Assembly (NCBI GenBank): GCA_031835245.1
Contig: JAVKOQ010000029.1
Coordinates: forward strand, 62,001 to 126,000
From: Balamuthia mandrillaris
Taxonomy: Eukaryota > Discosea > Longamoebia > Balamuthiidae
DNA: 64,000 bases
Direction of reading: 5' to 3'
The notes beneath the pieces are model-generated. The model worked only from the letters and a program-made list of their open reading frames with translations. It had not been told where the DNA came from and ran no database searches. This document shows, one piece after another, positions 8,385-20,269 of the stretch. Positions within the stretch are counted from its first letter, which is position 1, and every line of letters starts with the position of its first letter. Both the position numbers and the translations under genes were made by a program.

Positions 8385-11300
8385 TTAATGACTTGCCTCT
8401 AGCTCTTCCATGATTGCATCTAATTCCTCCAATAACTTTTGCCATTCCTACACAGTAAGTTGCCAGTTAGTTGGTGGAAATGACTCCTGTCAAGAGGTGT
8501 GGGAGTGATGGAGAAGCAGAGAAGGGAACAGAAGAAGAAGAAGAAAAAGAAGAAGGAAGATAGAGAAACAAGGGAAAAGTACCGCAGGATGTGTTGTTTG
8601 CTTCCACTGATGCCAATGCGCACTAAGCTGGGCATGAAGTGAAGCTAAATGCTTTTGGACGTTGATATTAGGCCTATCGAATACTCCCTCAGATGCATTT
8701 GGGACCTGAATGAGGGCGGCAGCGAGGAACAGACACAGCATACAAGGTATGTTTAGAAGCAAAAGAGATACGCGTATTAGTAGGGAAGAGAAAAGAAGAG
8801 GCGCACCGCCACAGATTCAAGGTATTGCTTCATTCCTGCCATCTGGGCCTCGATCAAAGTGTTAAGTGGTGTCATGTAGGCTTCCTTTTGTCCAAAAGTA
8901 ACTGCTCAGCCGTCACAAAATTAAGCATGGAGGTAATGATATTGATATGTGATGTAGGCGGCATAAGCAAAGAATTGTGTATGAGACCAAGCGAGGGAGG
9001 CAATAGGAGTACCCAGATTAGCCAAATTCTGAATAGTCTTTGCAATGAGAGTGAGAGTACGAGCAGCTTCCATTGTGGGATGGGCTTTGATCAACGAATT
9101 GAGAAAACAAAAAGAGAGAAGCGGTATACGATGAGAAATGATTGCAAACGCTATGCACTTAAGCTATAACAAAAATCTAAAGCACAAAGCACGACATTGA
9201 AATTACCTTGGAGAAGTCCAAAGAGCTTTGGGCCAAGAATGGCTGGATTGAAGAAACGCAAAAAGATAAAGCCAGAAATTGCAGTGTATCTACAGGTCTC
9301 ATCTGAAGGCCATTTTGAGGCAACTTTCGTTGCTATATTGTGAAAAACCTGCTTAAATAACCTGCAAGAATGATGGTCAACACGACAATGTTCCTATAAG
9401 CAAAGTCACTGAAAAAAGCAAGCAAAAAATATACTGCGGGCAGTCGTTATGGGAATTGAAGATGTGGTGGCAAATCTCCTCCGTCTTTTGTGTAAGGGCA
9501 ATCATGTTCTTTTCGGGATTGTCATCTTTATCCATTCTAGAAGGGTCAATCTGAAAAGAGCCACCAAAATAATAAATGGCTCGTTAGTAGGGGGGAGAAT
9601 AGGCAGAAAAAGGGAGAAAGCATTTCTCATCATACCTCACAAGAACGCTTTTCTGTTGCGATCTGCACAATAAGATCTTTCAAAACGCTGTGTAAATAGG
9701 GTAAACCGATAAGCTTCATAAGGCAATCAACGGTTTTTGTAGCAAGCGAATTTCCTCGGAATATTACACCAGCAGAGGCTGGAAGATAGAGAGGTTAAAC
9801 CATCATTAACAATACCACAGGGGATATGTACGCGTGGAGTCTATTTCGAGGTCGCAGAGGACATTAGTAAGTGAGGCCAGCTTTCCTTCCGCCCAAAAGA
9901 TAGAGACGAGATGATTGGCCAACACAGCGTGCTCCATGTTCTGTTTGTATAACCAGCAAACAAACTGGTGGGAATCGTCCAGTAGGAGCTAGTTGAGAAG
10001 AAAACGCATTAGAGCGTTGCGCTTGAAAATAAACAAAGGGAGTGGTACTGACATTGAGAAGTCTTTTATAAGCCTCTAGCGGTAAAAGTCGCTCTTGCTG
10101 AGATAGAGTTAGAAAGGTGCCGGCGCACTATCACTCAGATTCAAGTTACTTACGGTAAATTGGACTTTGAGTCTAATGTCCCCAAGACCCTCTGCACCTC
10201 CTCTACTTCTGGTATTGCAAACAGCTTTCTTTATATTAACCAGCTTGGAACTCTTTCTTTGCAGAGCGCGCTTAGGTCCTTTAGTTGGACCTTTTTTTTC
10301 TTTTATTGTTTTGTTTCTTGTGAGTAAGTAACTCAATTTAACCAAGACAACTCCATACCACGAGCAGATAGCAGGCACCAACGATCCTCGGATTGTTTGT
10401 GTGGTAGGTCATCCAAAGAAATACATATTTGGCCCATAAAATCACTTGAGGACACTCGGTCCCAATCCTTCCCGTGTGGCAGAGAGAGAGAGAGAGAGAG
10501 AGAGAGCCAGAGATCGGATGTATAAATGCCAAACAATCATAGCAAGCAAATAGAAAACAGAGGAAGAGGAAGAGGAAGAGAAAGAGGAAGAGGAAGAGGA
10601 AGAGGAGGGAAATACCCAAACTGAAGCCCGCAAATGTGTAGCCTCGCCTAAGTCATATTCTTTGAATGAAATAGCGCTGTGGATGAGCACACGAACGGGT
10701 AAGTGAGAAGCCAAATAGTGGCACACCTCGAAACAAAATAAAACAACATAAAAAACAATAAATATGTAAAATAAGTAAAAAATGCAACGCACAAAACAAA
10801 ACTTTCATTCCACACGGGATTAAGGCTCTTCTTCACTATCGTGATGTAAGAACGAATGACAGGGAAATGTTAGAATGGTTCGACGAACAGCCATCACTCC
10901 ATTCCACCTCACCGCACCGCAACTCAATCCACCCAAACCACAGGTTTACCTGTTTTGGTCTTCTTGCGTTGTTTGCCCACCTTCAATTTGACAAAAGGAT
11001 CGCTGAAGCCATTGGCATCTTTAGCTGCTAAGTTACGCGCTTCAAGCACTGTGCGATCAAAACTCGTTATAAACTTCTAAGCAAGATCAAATCTGCACAG
11101 GTTACGCACCGGAAACAGTTAATGTCCCGTCCTGAGTAGGAGAAGGCGGGTGCCATTGGAGAGCCAAACGCACCGACCCAGCCACGAACTCATCGCCACT
11201 CATTGGCATTATTGGATAGAACCGTTCATGCACCTGGTTGTCAGCCAGGAGGGTCATTGGTAGCTTCACAGCCCCAATTATATCGTCTTTAGAGATCTTG

Positions 11301-11929
11301 TCTTCGTCCCAAATGGTGAATGTCAATTCTTGCAGCTCTTTTGCCTCTTCCGGGGTGAGCTCTATGTTGTATTCCTCTCCCCAAAAGGGGTTCAAACTCT
11401 TTGTGGGAGGTTAAGACCCCGCGGCCAGCAACGGAACGGTTTTTGTACCACAAGTCAGCAAGAGTTGCACCGTCACAACTAACCCATCCACCCACCCACC
11501 CACCCCCAACTGCTGACCAGCGGTAGCAGAGGTTCTCTTCTGAAAAGGAGTTACCGACCTTCCATACAGTTCTGGTTCTGATGGCATGCTCCAGGGCTTG
11601 CACAATGACAAACGGGTCGCTTTTCCCTACAAGAGAGCATGCCCAAGAGTTACAAGTGCTAAGGCGAAGGGAGAGCAATGGGGTGACCGAGAACATGCAG
11701 GCGAGGGCAACCCTGCTACGTACCTGTTACGTCCATGACAGGAAGGTTTCTGGCCTCCGCCACTGCAACCAACGAATTTAGCGTGAACGAATGCCAAGTT
11801 GGTCGCGGAGGGTTGGTTAGGCGCTGCTGACAAATGCCAAGAAGGAGAACCTACTGGTGCTTTCTACTTACCCACTACCCAAAGGTTGCATAGCGTGCTA
11901 ACTTGAGAGGAGGCAGAGGAGGATAACAT
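8385..11929 (-). CDS. C2-C2-RasGAP protein (RASAL/RASA4-like), 18 exons
   Basis: Exons (high to low): 11929-11872, 11762-11724, 11626-11559, 11398-11110, 11048-10950, 10835-10793, 10676-10616, 10467-10359, 10299-10154, 10097-10053, 9988-9832, 9778-9636, 9550-9435, 9361-9207, 9084-9013, 8901-8807, 8705-8583, 8447-8385. They join into 626 residues with no frame conflict. C2 domain 1 has DVTGKSDPFVIV and WDEDKISKDDIIG. C2 domain 2 has NGFSDPFVKLKVG and WDWDRVSSSDFMG, both with the Asp loops expected for calcium binding. The RasGAP domain has IFRGNSLATKT, whose Arg is the expected arginine finger, and GFIFLRFFNPAILGPK, the FLR-PAI motif. A helical tail ends at LEELDAIMEELEASH. Likely role: calcium-dependent recruitment to membrane and inactivation of Ras. 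No PH/Btk domain is seen, unlike animal RASAL proteins. Confidence 0.85.
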
Positions 11930-11985
11930 TTCCTTGGTGGGGGTACTGTTTTATTATAAACGTTTCTTCTCAGAGGTGGTGGTGC

Positions 11986-12084
11986 TAAAGCGGCGCCACG
12001 CAGCAAAATTTGGTGGGGAAAAAAAAGGACAACACTTTGCCTTCTCTGCTATTTTAGCTGGTGGCAATTTCTGTCGACTGCTTC
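11986..12084. repeat. 99-bp dispersed repeat, copy 1
   Basis: Identical base for base and in the same orientation to 20008-20106. It lies 57 bp upstream of the RasGAP start codon and about 660 bp upstream of MCCC1, so it is in the divergent promoter interval. No terminal inverted repeats or target duplications are obvious. It contains AATTTGGTGGGG (12007-12018) and TGTCGAC (12073-12079). Confidence 0.9.
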
Positions 12085-12392
12085 GCTTACCTCCCCCGCC
12101 CCCGCAAGGCAGCAGTGGGGGAGAAGGATATTAGGGAAGGGGTGGTAAAGACCTCTATTAGGATGATAATTGGGGAATCCCCGCAGATGAGGATCCTTTC
12201 CCGTAAAAAGAACCAAGCGGGGGGAGGGAGGGGCACCACCACTAAAGCAAGCAGCAGCAGGAGCAGCAGTGGCAACAGTGGCACTCTTATCATCATGATG
12301 CGACAGCATGCCTGTAGGCGAGGCGGCCTGCTTCAGGTTGGCATAATTACCAAGTCGTCTGTCCTTACCACGTACGTTTCCACTCTTTCCCA

Positions 12393-12483
<91 letters not shown>

Positions 12484-12742
12484 TTACTTTGCTGGCGCTG
12501 AAGCTGGGTGTGGGGTGGTGGTGGTGGTAGCGGCAGCAGCTCCTTCCCTTTTTCTTCCTTGGGTGTCACTTCTGTCCGCCATAGAAACAGCTTGGCAGGG
12601 GAAAGGCAAGGTACGCTAAAATATTACTGAGTGAGGTGAGGTGGAGTGGGTGAGGTTCATGCGGCTGGCCCTGAATATCAACCAGTTTCACTGATGCTCT
12701 TCTTCATTTCACCCCACAGCAACAGCCTCTACGAACACCAGA
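12085..12742. promoter_or_regulatory. RasGAP-MCCC1 divergent interval with a CT array and a possible 5'UTR intron
   Basis: Contains a (CT)n tract at about 12394-12481. A donor-like AAG|GTACGC near 12609 and an acceptor-like CCCCACAG ending at 12720 could bound an intron in the MCCC1 leader. I find no upstream exon that would add an in-frame N-terminal peptide. Confidence 0.35.
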
Positions 12743-13300
12743 ATGTTTGATAAGATTTTGGTGGCTAATAGAGGAGAGATAGCGTGCCGCGTCATGCGCA
12801 CTTGCAAAAAGCTTGGCGTTAAAGCAGTGGCGGTGTACAGTGAGGCTGATGCCAAAGCGCAACACGTTGCCATGGCAGATGAAGCTTTCTTGATTGGGCC
12901 TGCCCCAGCAAGACAGTCCTATTTACGAGGGGAGGCCATACTGGAAGTTGCCCGAAGAACGGGTGCACAGGTAGTCTTCCTTTCTTTCCTGTTATTATGC
13001 GCGCTGCACTCCGTTTTGAATGTTGCTGTGGTACCACCAGGCTATCCACCCTGGTTATGGTTTTCTCTCAGAAAACGCCACCTTTGCCGACATGTGCAGT
13101 CAGCATGACCTCGTCTTTATTGGTCCTCCTGCTTCTGCCATCACTGCCATGGGCTCTAAAAGGTATTTCTTCTTTGTCATGCGTGTGCTTCTATCCTACT
13201 ACTCTCTCCTGCTGTCTTCGTTCTTCCTTCTCTCATTCTTCTCCTCTAGTACTCTCTCCCTTCTCTTGTTACTTTTTCTGCTTCGTTGCTGCTCTTTCTC

Positions 13301-13338
<38 letters not shown>

Positions 13339-15834
13339 CTCTCTCTCTCTCTCTCTCTCTTTCTCCCTCTCTTTCGTGATGGCCGTTGATGCTTACTATG
13401 CTGTTAAATCGACAGCGAGTCGAAAAAGATAATGACGGCAGCGGCGGTGCCGGTGGTACCAGGCTACCATGGCTTGGACCAAGATGTAGCACGCCTAACT
13501 GCAGAGGCAGATCGCATCGGTTATCCAGTACTCATTAAAGCAATAATGGGCGGAGGAGGAAAAGGCATGCGCATTGTCCATTCTAGAGAGGAATTTGAGG
13601 AAGCTTTGCTTTCTGCTAAACGAGAGTCCATGGCCTCTTTTGGTGATGACCGTGTGTTAGTGGAAAAATACTTACAAAGGTAGACCTCTCTTTTAGTTGG
13701 TGGCTGTTCTGCTGCATTAACCATCGTTATTACTTTATTGCTGTTGGATGGATTGCACTTACGGTTGAAGGCCCCGCCATGTTGAGTTTCAAATCTTTGG
13801 AGACAGTTTTGGAAATGTTGTACATTTGAATGAAAGAGACTGTTCTGTACAAAGGAGACACCAAAAGATTTTGGAAGAAGCCCCCGCAGTATGTAGCCCC
13901 AGCCATAGTCTTTAGTTCTCATTTATCCAATCTAACGCAGACCAGCCAAACATCACAGACGAGCTGCGTAAAGCTATGGGATTAGCTGCTGTTAATGCTG
14001 CAAAAGCAGTTGGCTATGTGGGAGCAGGTACGTTAATTAGCCTTGTTGTATTGTGTTGCGCTGTTGGCGATGTGGTTGATATCCTGTGTTACGCAAAAAC
14101 ATAACATAGGCACTGTGGAATTTATACTGGATGAAGATGGCTCCTTTTACTTTATGGAAATGAACACGCGGCTACAAGTAGAGCACCCAGTAACAGAAAT
14201 GATAACTAATGTCGACTTGGTGGAATGGCAACTAAAGGTTGCATCTGGGCAAAGCCTTCCTTTGCAACAAGACCAAATCAACAGAAATGGACACGCCTTC
14301 GAGGCCAGGGTGTACGCCGAAAATCCTAACAGGTATTTGTTCGTTTGAAGTGTGACTGCTTGTCAGTTTTCTGCTGCCAATGCTAATGTAAAATTGGCCT
14401 GAAAAGAGGATTCCTGCCTGGCACCGGCAAGTTGGTTCATTTAAGTCCACCAAAGGCTGATCATCATCACGTCAGAGTAGAAACAGGCGTGAAACAAGGG
14501 GATGAGGTGTCTGTGTACTATGACCCTATGATTGCTAAGCTTGTTGTGTGGGACCGGGATAGAAACGCTGCCCTTCGACGTCTGAAACTTGCCCTGGAAG
14601 ATTATCAGGCAAATCTGGCTGCCTCCTCACTCTCTTGCTTTCCGCTTATTCTTTCTTTCCGTTCATTCTGACTTTACTTGTTGGGTTGTTCAGATTGTAG
14701 GCTTGAATACCAACATTGAGTTTCTGCAAAAGCTAGCCATGCACCCTTCCTTTATTGCTGGAGAGGTAGAAACTGGCTTTATTCAGGTACCTGCAATTTC
14801 GTACGCAGAGTTTTCTTTGTTTGTGTATTTATTGTTCATTTCTGATATTTTATTCTTTGTACACAGCGCCACCATAAAGAGTTGTTCGAACCAGCACAAC
14901 CACCATCCACACAGGAGCTTGCCCTTGCTGCTCTTTATGTACTCCATGAAGAGAAGGAAGATGCATCACAATCAGCTTTTGCTACAAGTACTAAATCCTG
15001 ACGATACTTTTCGTGACAATCATGATGCTTTGAAGCTGACCGTTACGTCCTACATCAGGTCCTTGGTCCCAGTTGACGGGATGGCGCAGCAACGAGCAAG
15101 CAGAGCGAGAACTTAAGTTCTTATACAACGAAAACGAGGAAACTGGTGAAAGTGGTGATAGGCCACAAACCTGCTCTGTCCATGTGACTTACTGTGGCAA
15201 TGATCAATTCGAGCTTCGAACTTCCTCCTCACTTGCAAAACAAGAAGATACGACCCATGCAAGTGCTAGGCAGCAGCAACAAGGCATCCTTGCTACCTCT
15301 GTTCAATATGACAAATCTAGTGGCAAAATAAGTGCGCAAGTGGGTGGAGAGACAGTGAAGGCCCGCCTGGTTAGAGATGGCAGCACATTGCATATTTTCC
15401 ACAATGGCATCAAACACACCCTAAATATCCCTGTGGTTCGCCATAGTCTTTCCGCTCATTCCAAAGGCAGCTTGTTTGCCCCGATGCCTGGCAAGATCAT
15501 CAAAGTCATCGTCAAGCCTGGCCAAAGGGTCCAGAAAGGTCAACCCGTTGTCATTATGGAAGCTATGAAGATGGAGGTTTGCTCACCATACTTTTCGTCC
15601 CTTCGTTTGTTATTCACCTTCTTCTTGTTCTTGTTCTTGTTCTTCTTGTTCTTCGTGTTCTTCTTCTTCTTCTTCTTCTTCTTCCCTTTTTACAACACCT
15701 TCACCACTAATGCATCCCAACAGCACACCATTCGCAGCGCAGAGGATGGCGTTGTCAAGAGCGTTCACTGTGCACCAGAGGAATTTGTAGCCAACAAGCA
15801 TTGCCTTGTTAGAATGGAAGGAGAGGAGCAATGA
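12743..15834 (+). CDS. MCCC1: Methylcrotonoyl-CoA carboxylase biotin-containing (alpha) subunit, 11 exons
   Basis: Exons: 12743-12970, 13041-13162, 13416-13679, 13771-13888, 13946-14027, 14110-14332, 14407-14608, 14694-14786, 14867-14987, 15059-15576, 15724-15834, giving 693 residues. Biotin-carboxylase motifs are [17 protein letters not shown] at the start, [12 protein letters not shown], the ATP-grasp glycine loop [14 protein letters not shown], and [29 protein letters not shown] marks the BT region, and EAMKMEH (split by the last intron) carries the biotinylated Lys near the C-terminus. The order and the linker match MCC alpha rather than propionyl-CoA or pyruvate carboxylase. It works in mitochondrial leucine breakdown with a beta subunit not in this window. 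No clear mitochondrial presequence is visible at the chosen start. Intron 7 has a GC donor (CAG|GCAAAT). Confidence 0.9.
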
Positions 15835-16005
15835 TCCTTCTTTCCCTGCTTGCCTGCCTGCCTGCCTGCCTGCCTGTTGGGTGTAACACGAATTCCCCTC
15901 TCCTCTTTTTTTTGTTGTGGCAGCAAAAACCAAAGAAATAAAGTACACGCAAAAGCGTTGGGGTGACCAAACAACCCACTGACAAGCATAGGCTAGGGGA
16001 GAGAA

Positions 16006-18010
16006 ATGAAGGGCAGCCATGATACACCACCACCCCCCTTGAGCGGGATGCCTCAGCCCTCGCAGAAGCAAGAGGAACACGAGATTTGTGCGGTTGTAGT
16101 GCTGGGCTGCACGGGCACGGGCAAGTCTCGTCTCGCCATCCAACTAGCCAAAGCTTTGCAAGGGGAGGTTATTAGTGCTGACTCTATGCAGGTCTACAAA
16201 GGCTTTCACATCGCCACCGCCAAAGGTTCCCATCTCCTCCTATCTTCCAAATCTTTGGCTACAGGCTGCTCACTGAAGGTTGGCTGATTGGGTGGGTCCC
16301 AATAGTTACACAGGAGGAGATGGAGGGAGTTCCTCATCACCTCCTCGACTTTGTAGAACCCACGGACACCAGTTTCAACGTGAGTTCTTACTGCAGATTG
16401 GCTTTACCGTTGGTGCGCACTTCACCCTTTTCTTCTCAGTCATGTCTTCGGAACTGTTGTTGTAGTAGTAGTGATTGTATAACAGCATGCGCCTCACCCT
16501 CCCTCCAAAATGCAACTTTACAACCACGAACAACAAGGTGGAGGAACTGGCCGTTCCTCCCCGTTGCACCCTTCCAATCATTGCCGGAGGCACCAACTAC
16601 TACTTGGAAGGACTGCTGTGGCAAGACAGTCTTTTGTTCCCAGATGCCACCGCTACTGCCACCACAGAAATTCCGCTGGACAAGCGTGCAGACTCCACTG
16701 ACCTCCTCCGAGAGCTTGCGATGGTAGATCCTGTCATGGCAGAGCGCTTGCACCCGGAAGACCACCGCAAAATTGCTAACAGCCTACATGTATGCCTCTT
16801 ATTTTGTTTGGTTCCGCTTCTTTCTTGCTTCCTTCCTTCCTCCTCCTGTCTCGATGAAGAGTGCTCCTACAGCGTACCTTCCCACATCCATATGCAGGTG
16901 TTTAAGCAAACTGGCAAAAAACACAGCGAGCTGCTACGACAAAAGCCAAAGCCAACTCTAAGGTTTGTGCATGCCGTACATCCTCACACTCCTCTCATTG
17001 TAAGAGCGCTTTCAAAGGTTTCCCACTTGCTTCCTGTGGATTGACTGCAAGATGGATGTACTCGACGCTCGCTTGGACCGGCGAGTGGACACTATGATGG
17101 AGGTTTGTTTGACAACGTAAATACCCCACCCTCCACTATCTCACCCCCCCCCCAACATCACAGAATGGCCTGCTGAAGGAGGTGGAACAGCTGCAAGATC
17201 TATTTTTGCAAAAAGGGATACACCTTGATTATAGCTCTGGCATTTTACAATCCATTGGTTCGTACTTGTTAGTGAAGAGGAAAAAGGTGATACAAAGTCA
17301 AACATTAACCCTCAACCCCGAACGTGACAGGTTATAAGGAATTTGCGCCTTACTTTCAGGCTAAATCCACTATGAAGGAAACGCAAGAGGATGAGCTTAA
17401 TGCAATTCTACGAGAATGTGTGGCAGCACTGAAGAGGCGAACAAGGCGCTATGCCAAAACGCAAAGAGCATGGATAAGAAACAAGTTTCTTCCACGAACA
17501 CCCATATTTTTAGTAGACTCAACACGGCTCGATCAGTGGGACGAGCAGGTGCTAAATCCTGCCCTCCACTTTGTGCAAGAATGGCATGCACAAGTATGCA
17601 ACAAGCAGCACCACGGAAAGAATCTCGTTGAGTTTTTTGCTGGCTTATCAGTTCATGCAGAGAAGTTATTGCTGCCCTTTCCCGGCCTTCATCCGCCTAT
17701 GGAGAGAGACCAAGAAGAGCGGGGACACAAACGAGCAGGGGAGGAAGAAGAAGACGGGTTGGAAGGTCAGCAACAGTCCACCGGTTTCCCTTGGAAGATT
17801 TTTACTTGTCAAGAATGCAACGGGAGGAAGCTTAGAGGAATCAAAGAGTGGGAGGCTCACATCCGCTCCAGATCACACCGACGACACCGACAAAAGAAAA
17901 CACGACGCAATAATACAAATCAAGGTGACGTTGATGCCATCAAACTTGCGACAACCGAAAAAGACGAGGAACAAGCAGACAAAACGGAAGGCTTAACAAG
18001 GCGTAACTGA
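16006..18010 (+). CDS. TRIT1: tRNA dimethylallyltransferase (adenosine-37 isopentenylation), 7 exons
   Basis: Exons: 16006-16225, 16306-16412, 16538-16789, 16898-16962, 17018-17102, 17164-17257, 17331-18010, giving 500 residues. The N-terminus has the P-loop [12 protein letters not shown] and [28 protein letters not shown] and [11 protein letters not shown] are diagnostic of the MiaA/MOD5 family. The C-terminus has [20 protein letters not shown] followed by SRSH, a C2H2 zinc finger as in animal TRIT1. It transfers a dimethylallyl group to A37 of tRNAs reading UNN codons. It begins 171 bp after the MCCC1 stop and its stop faces the DNMT2 stop 201 bp away. Confidence 0.9.
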
Positions 18011-18211
18011 CAGCCGGTTCTTCCGCAAAACCCCACCGTGTTGCCTGTGGCAAGGAAACGTTAGCAAACGCTTGCAAATTGCAAACGGAACGAAAGAATA
18101 CGAAGAGAGAAGAGTAAAACGAGCATGAAACAAAAACTGCTCACCCGGTACTCAATTGGACATCCCACTCCAAAAATAATAATTGGAGTGCCCATGAACG
18201 AGCAACCCTGC

Positions 18212-18425
18212 CTAACTTGTCCCAGGGGACTGAAAGAGGTATTTGATGAGGTCTGCAACCACCGTTATGCTAAGGCTGTTGCCTAGCAGTCTGTACCGCT
18301 GCTTTATGGTGACGTCGGCGGGAAAGCTAAACAGCGATGGAAAGCCCAACAAATTCGCGACTTCCCCTGTCGTATGTTTGTGAACTTCAGTTGCTAAATA
18401 AACGACCCTCAAAGACAGAAACCGC

Positions 18426-18476
<51 letters not shown>

Positions 18477-19974
18477 AAGAAGGCACTAACTAGGTGTAAA
18501 AAATCGCAGTGGCAGAGAGCAGACGAATTCTGTATCAGCAAAATCTATTTCATTCACCGAAAGCTGGGCGGGAGATCATCCTTAGTGCGAACAAAGTTAT
18601 GGATCCAGAGGGTGCCAGCAAAACCTACCTCACAGGAGGTTGATGAAAGCAAGAGTGGACCAGCCGCCCAAAAGTTCTGGCCATAGCCCTTAGTAAAGCA
18701 GCTCGAAGTCATGCTCTCCGGTGACACAATGTCTGTAGGCAGGCAACGCGAGGAATGAGCAGTGAAAAGCCAACTAGTGGAAAGAGGAAAGCAGTAACAC
18801 CAACCATGACGATATCCCACGGACCTGAAAAAGGAAGGGGGAACCGCAAAGCAGGACGAGGGTTGGTCGTCACTGCCCTTCTCTAGAAAAGATGACAAAG
18901 GTAGGCAAGTAGATGCATGGCCTCGGTAATCGTTACCCGGTTGAGGTGGTAACAGTCCAGCTAAATTTTCAATCAGTTGGCCGGCGCCATCGTAAAATGA
19001 TCCCTTGTGCATTGCCTTTTTTTGGTGTGGATGACCACATGGGTGATAGAAAGAGGGGATTACCATCCACAAGAAGGAAGGAACGAACGAAGACAACAAA
19101 AGACAACAAAAGGCAGCATACGACAACATAAGACAACATAGCCAACGATGGAACCTTAGCAAGGCAATAGTAACGCAAGCGTTGATTCGGCACTCCGAAT
19201 TGGGTTGGAGTAAGCAAAAAGTGTTGATGGGCGTAGTTGCAGTAATCTAACACCTGGGTTAGCACCTGGCAAGTGTCACTTTGTTCAAAACCCTTCACAT
19301 TCTCCAGCAATAGATAAGTTGGGCGTGATGATGCTGGCAGCATTTGGAGAAGCGAAAGAAGGTGCAATAAACTGTTTGTCCGGTTATCTTGGTTACCGCG
19401 TTGCAGGCCTGCCTGGTTGCAGCCGGTGTCAGCAGGGGACGGATATTTGTATGTTTAGTCGACAACAACCTGATCAACTCAGAAGAGGGGAAGGACGTGC
19501 CTGCACGAGTGTAGGGCTGACAAGGTGGTGACAAAAGATAGAGATCCGCTTCATAGCGAGTAAGTTCTTCCACGGTCAAGTGCTCGATTGCTTTCTGGAG
19601 GAGGGGGAGGTGGGCAAGAAACACAAACACACACATTCACACATAAATAGCTCTCTGTGGAGAAGCTACGTACACTGCTTGGCTCTTCTCCAAAATTATG
19701 TGAGTAAACGCGGTTGGCCACTTGGTTCATATCAAAGGCCTGCACGACAGTGGCAGCTACTCCTGACTGTAGCAAAGAATATCGCTGGCAGGGAGGTGTC
19801 AGTCCCCAAACAATAAACTCATTCAAGCACACATACCATGCCCCCTATCCCTGAATAAAACTCCAGCACCCGCAACGTTTGCTTCTTGTTTGTTTTATGT
19901 TCTTCTGCATCACATTGTTGTAGCATGTGGGTGGTATTGGATTCTGTTGTATCCTCCTGTCGCTTTTGTTCCAT
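18212..19974 (-). CDS. TRDMT1: tRNA cytosine-38 C5-methyltransferase DNMT2, 8 exons
   Basis: Exons (high to low): 19974-19837, 19784-19674, 19594-19501, 19408-19155, 19015-18825, 18773-18634, 18544-18491, 18366-18212, giving 378 residues. Motif I is LEFYSGIGGM, motif IV is SPPCQPYTRAG with the catalytic Cys, motif VI is LLLENVKGFE, and motif VIII is QFGVPNQRLRYY. The DNMT2-specific CFT motif appears as SSCFTKGYG, and motifs IX-X as KQRYRLLGNSLSITVVADL. Intron 3 uses a GC donor (GTGCAG|GCACGT). The boundary of exons 6/7 was chosen to keep frame (donor GTGAGG, acceptor AAATAG) and is the least certain join. Known role: m5C38 of tRNA-Asp and relatives. Confidence 0.9.
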
Positions 19975-20007
19975 TGAAGCAAGCTTTCTCGTGGGGTGGT
20001 GGGGGAG

Positions 20008-20106
20008 TAAAGCGGCGCCACGCAGCAAAATTTGGTGGGGAAAAAAAAGGACAACACTTTGCCTTCTCTGCTATTTTAGCTGGTGGCAATTTCTGTCGAC
20101 TGCTTC
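20008..20106. repeat. 99-bp dispersed repeat, copy 2
   Basis: Exact copy of 11986-12084 in the same orientation. It lies 33 bp upstream of the DNMT2 start codon and about 160 bp before the Rac start, again in a divergent promoter interval. Confidence 0.9.
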
Positions 20107-20269
20107 ACTTTAGTGGGGGGAGAGACGAGAAAGACCAGCAGCAGCAAGGAGGAGCCACCGAGCAGGGTTGAGAGACCGCCCTTGATCTTCGCCGCCGCTT
20201 CTTTGTTTTGCTATTTGTGGGACTTTGTAGCGCGGTTCTGGCCTGAATAATTCAGTGAACGCGACTTCC

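Noticed and set aside
12126-12135. ATATCCTT on the minus strand upstream of the RasGAP start
   Set aside because: No matching branch site before 11929; only a chance match in the leader region.
12743-18010. MCCC1-TRIT1 as an operon-like pair
   Set aside because: Same strand and 171 bp apart, but both are multi-exon nuclear genes with unrelated roles; close spacing is usual in this compact region.
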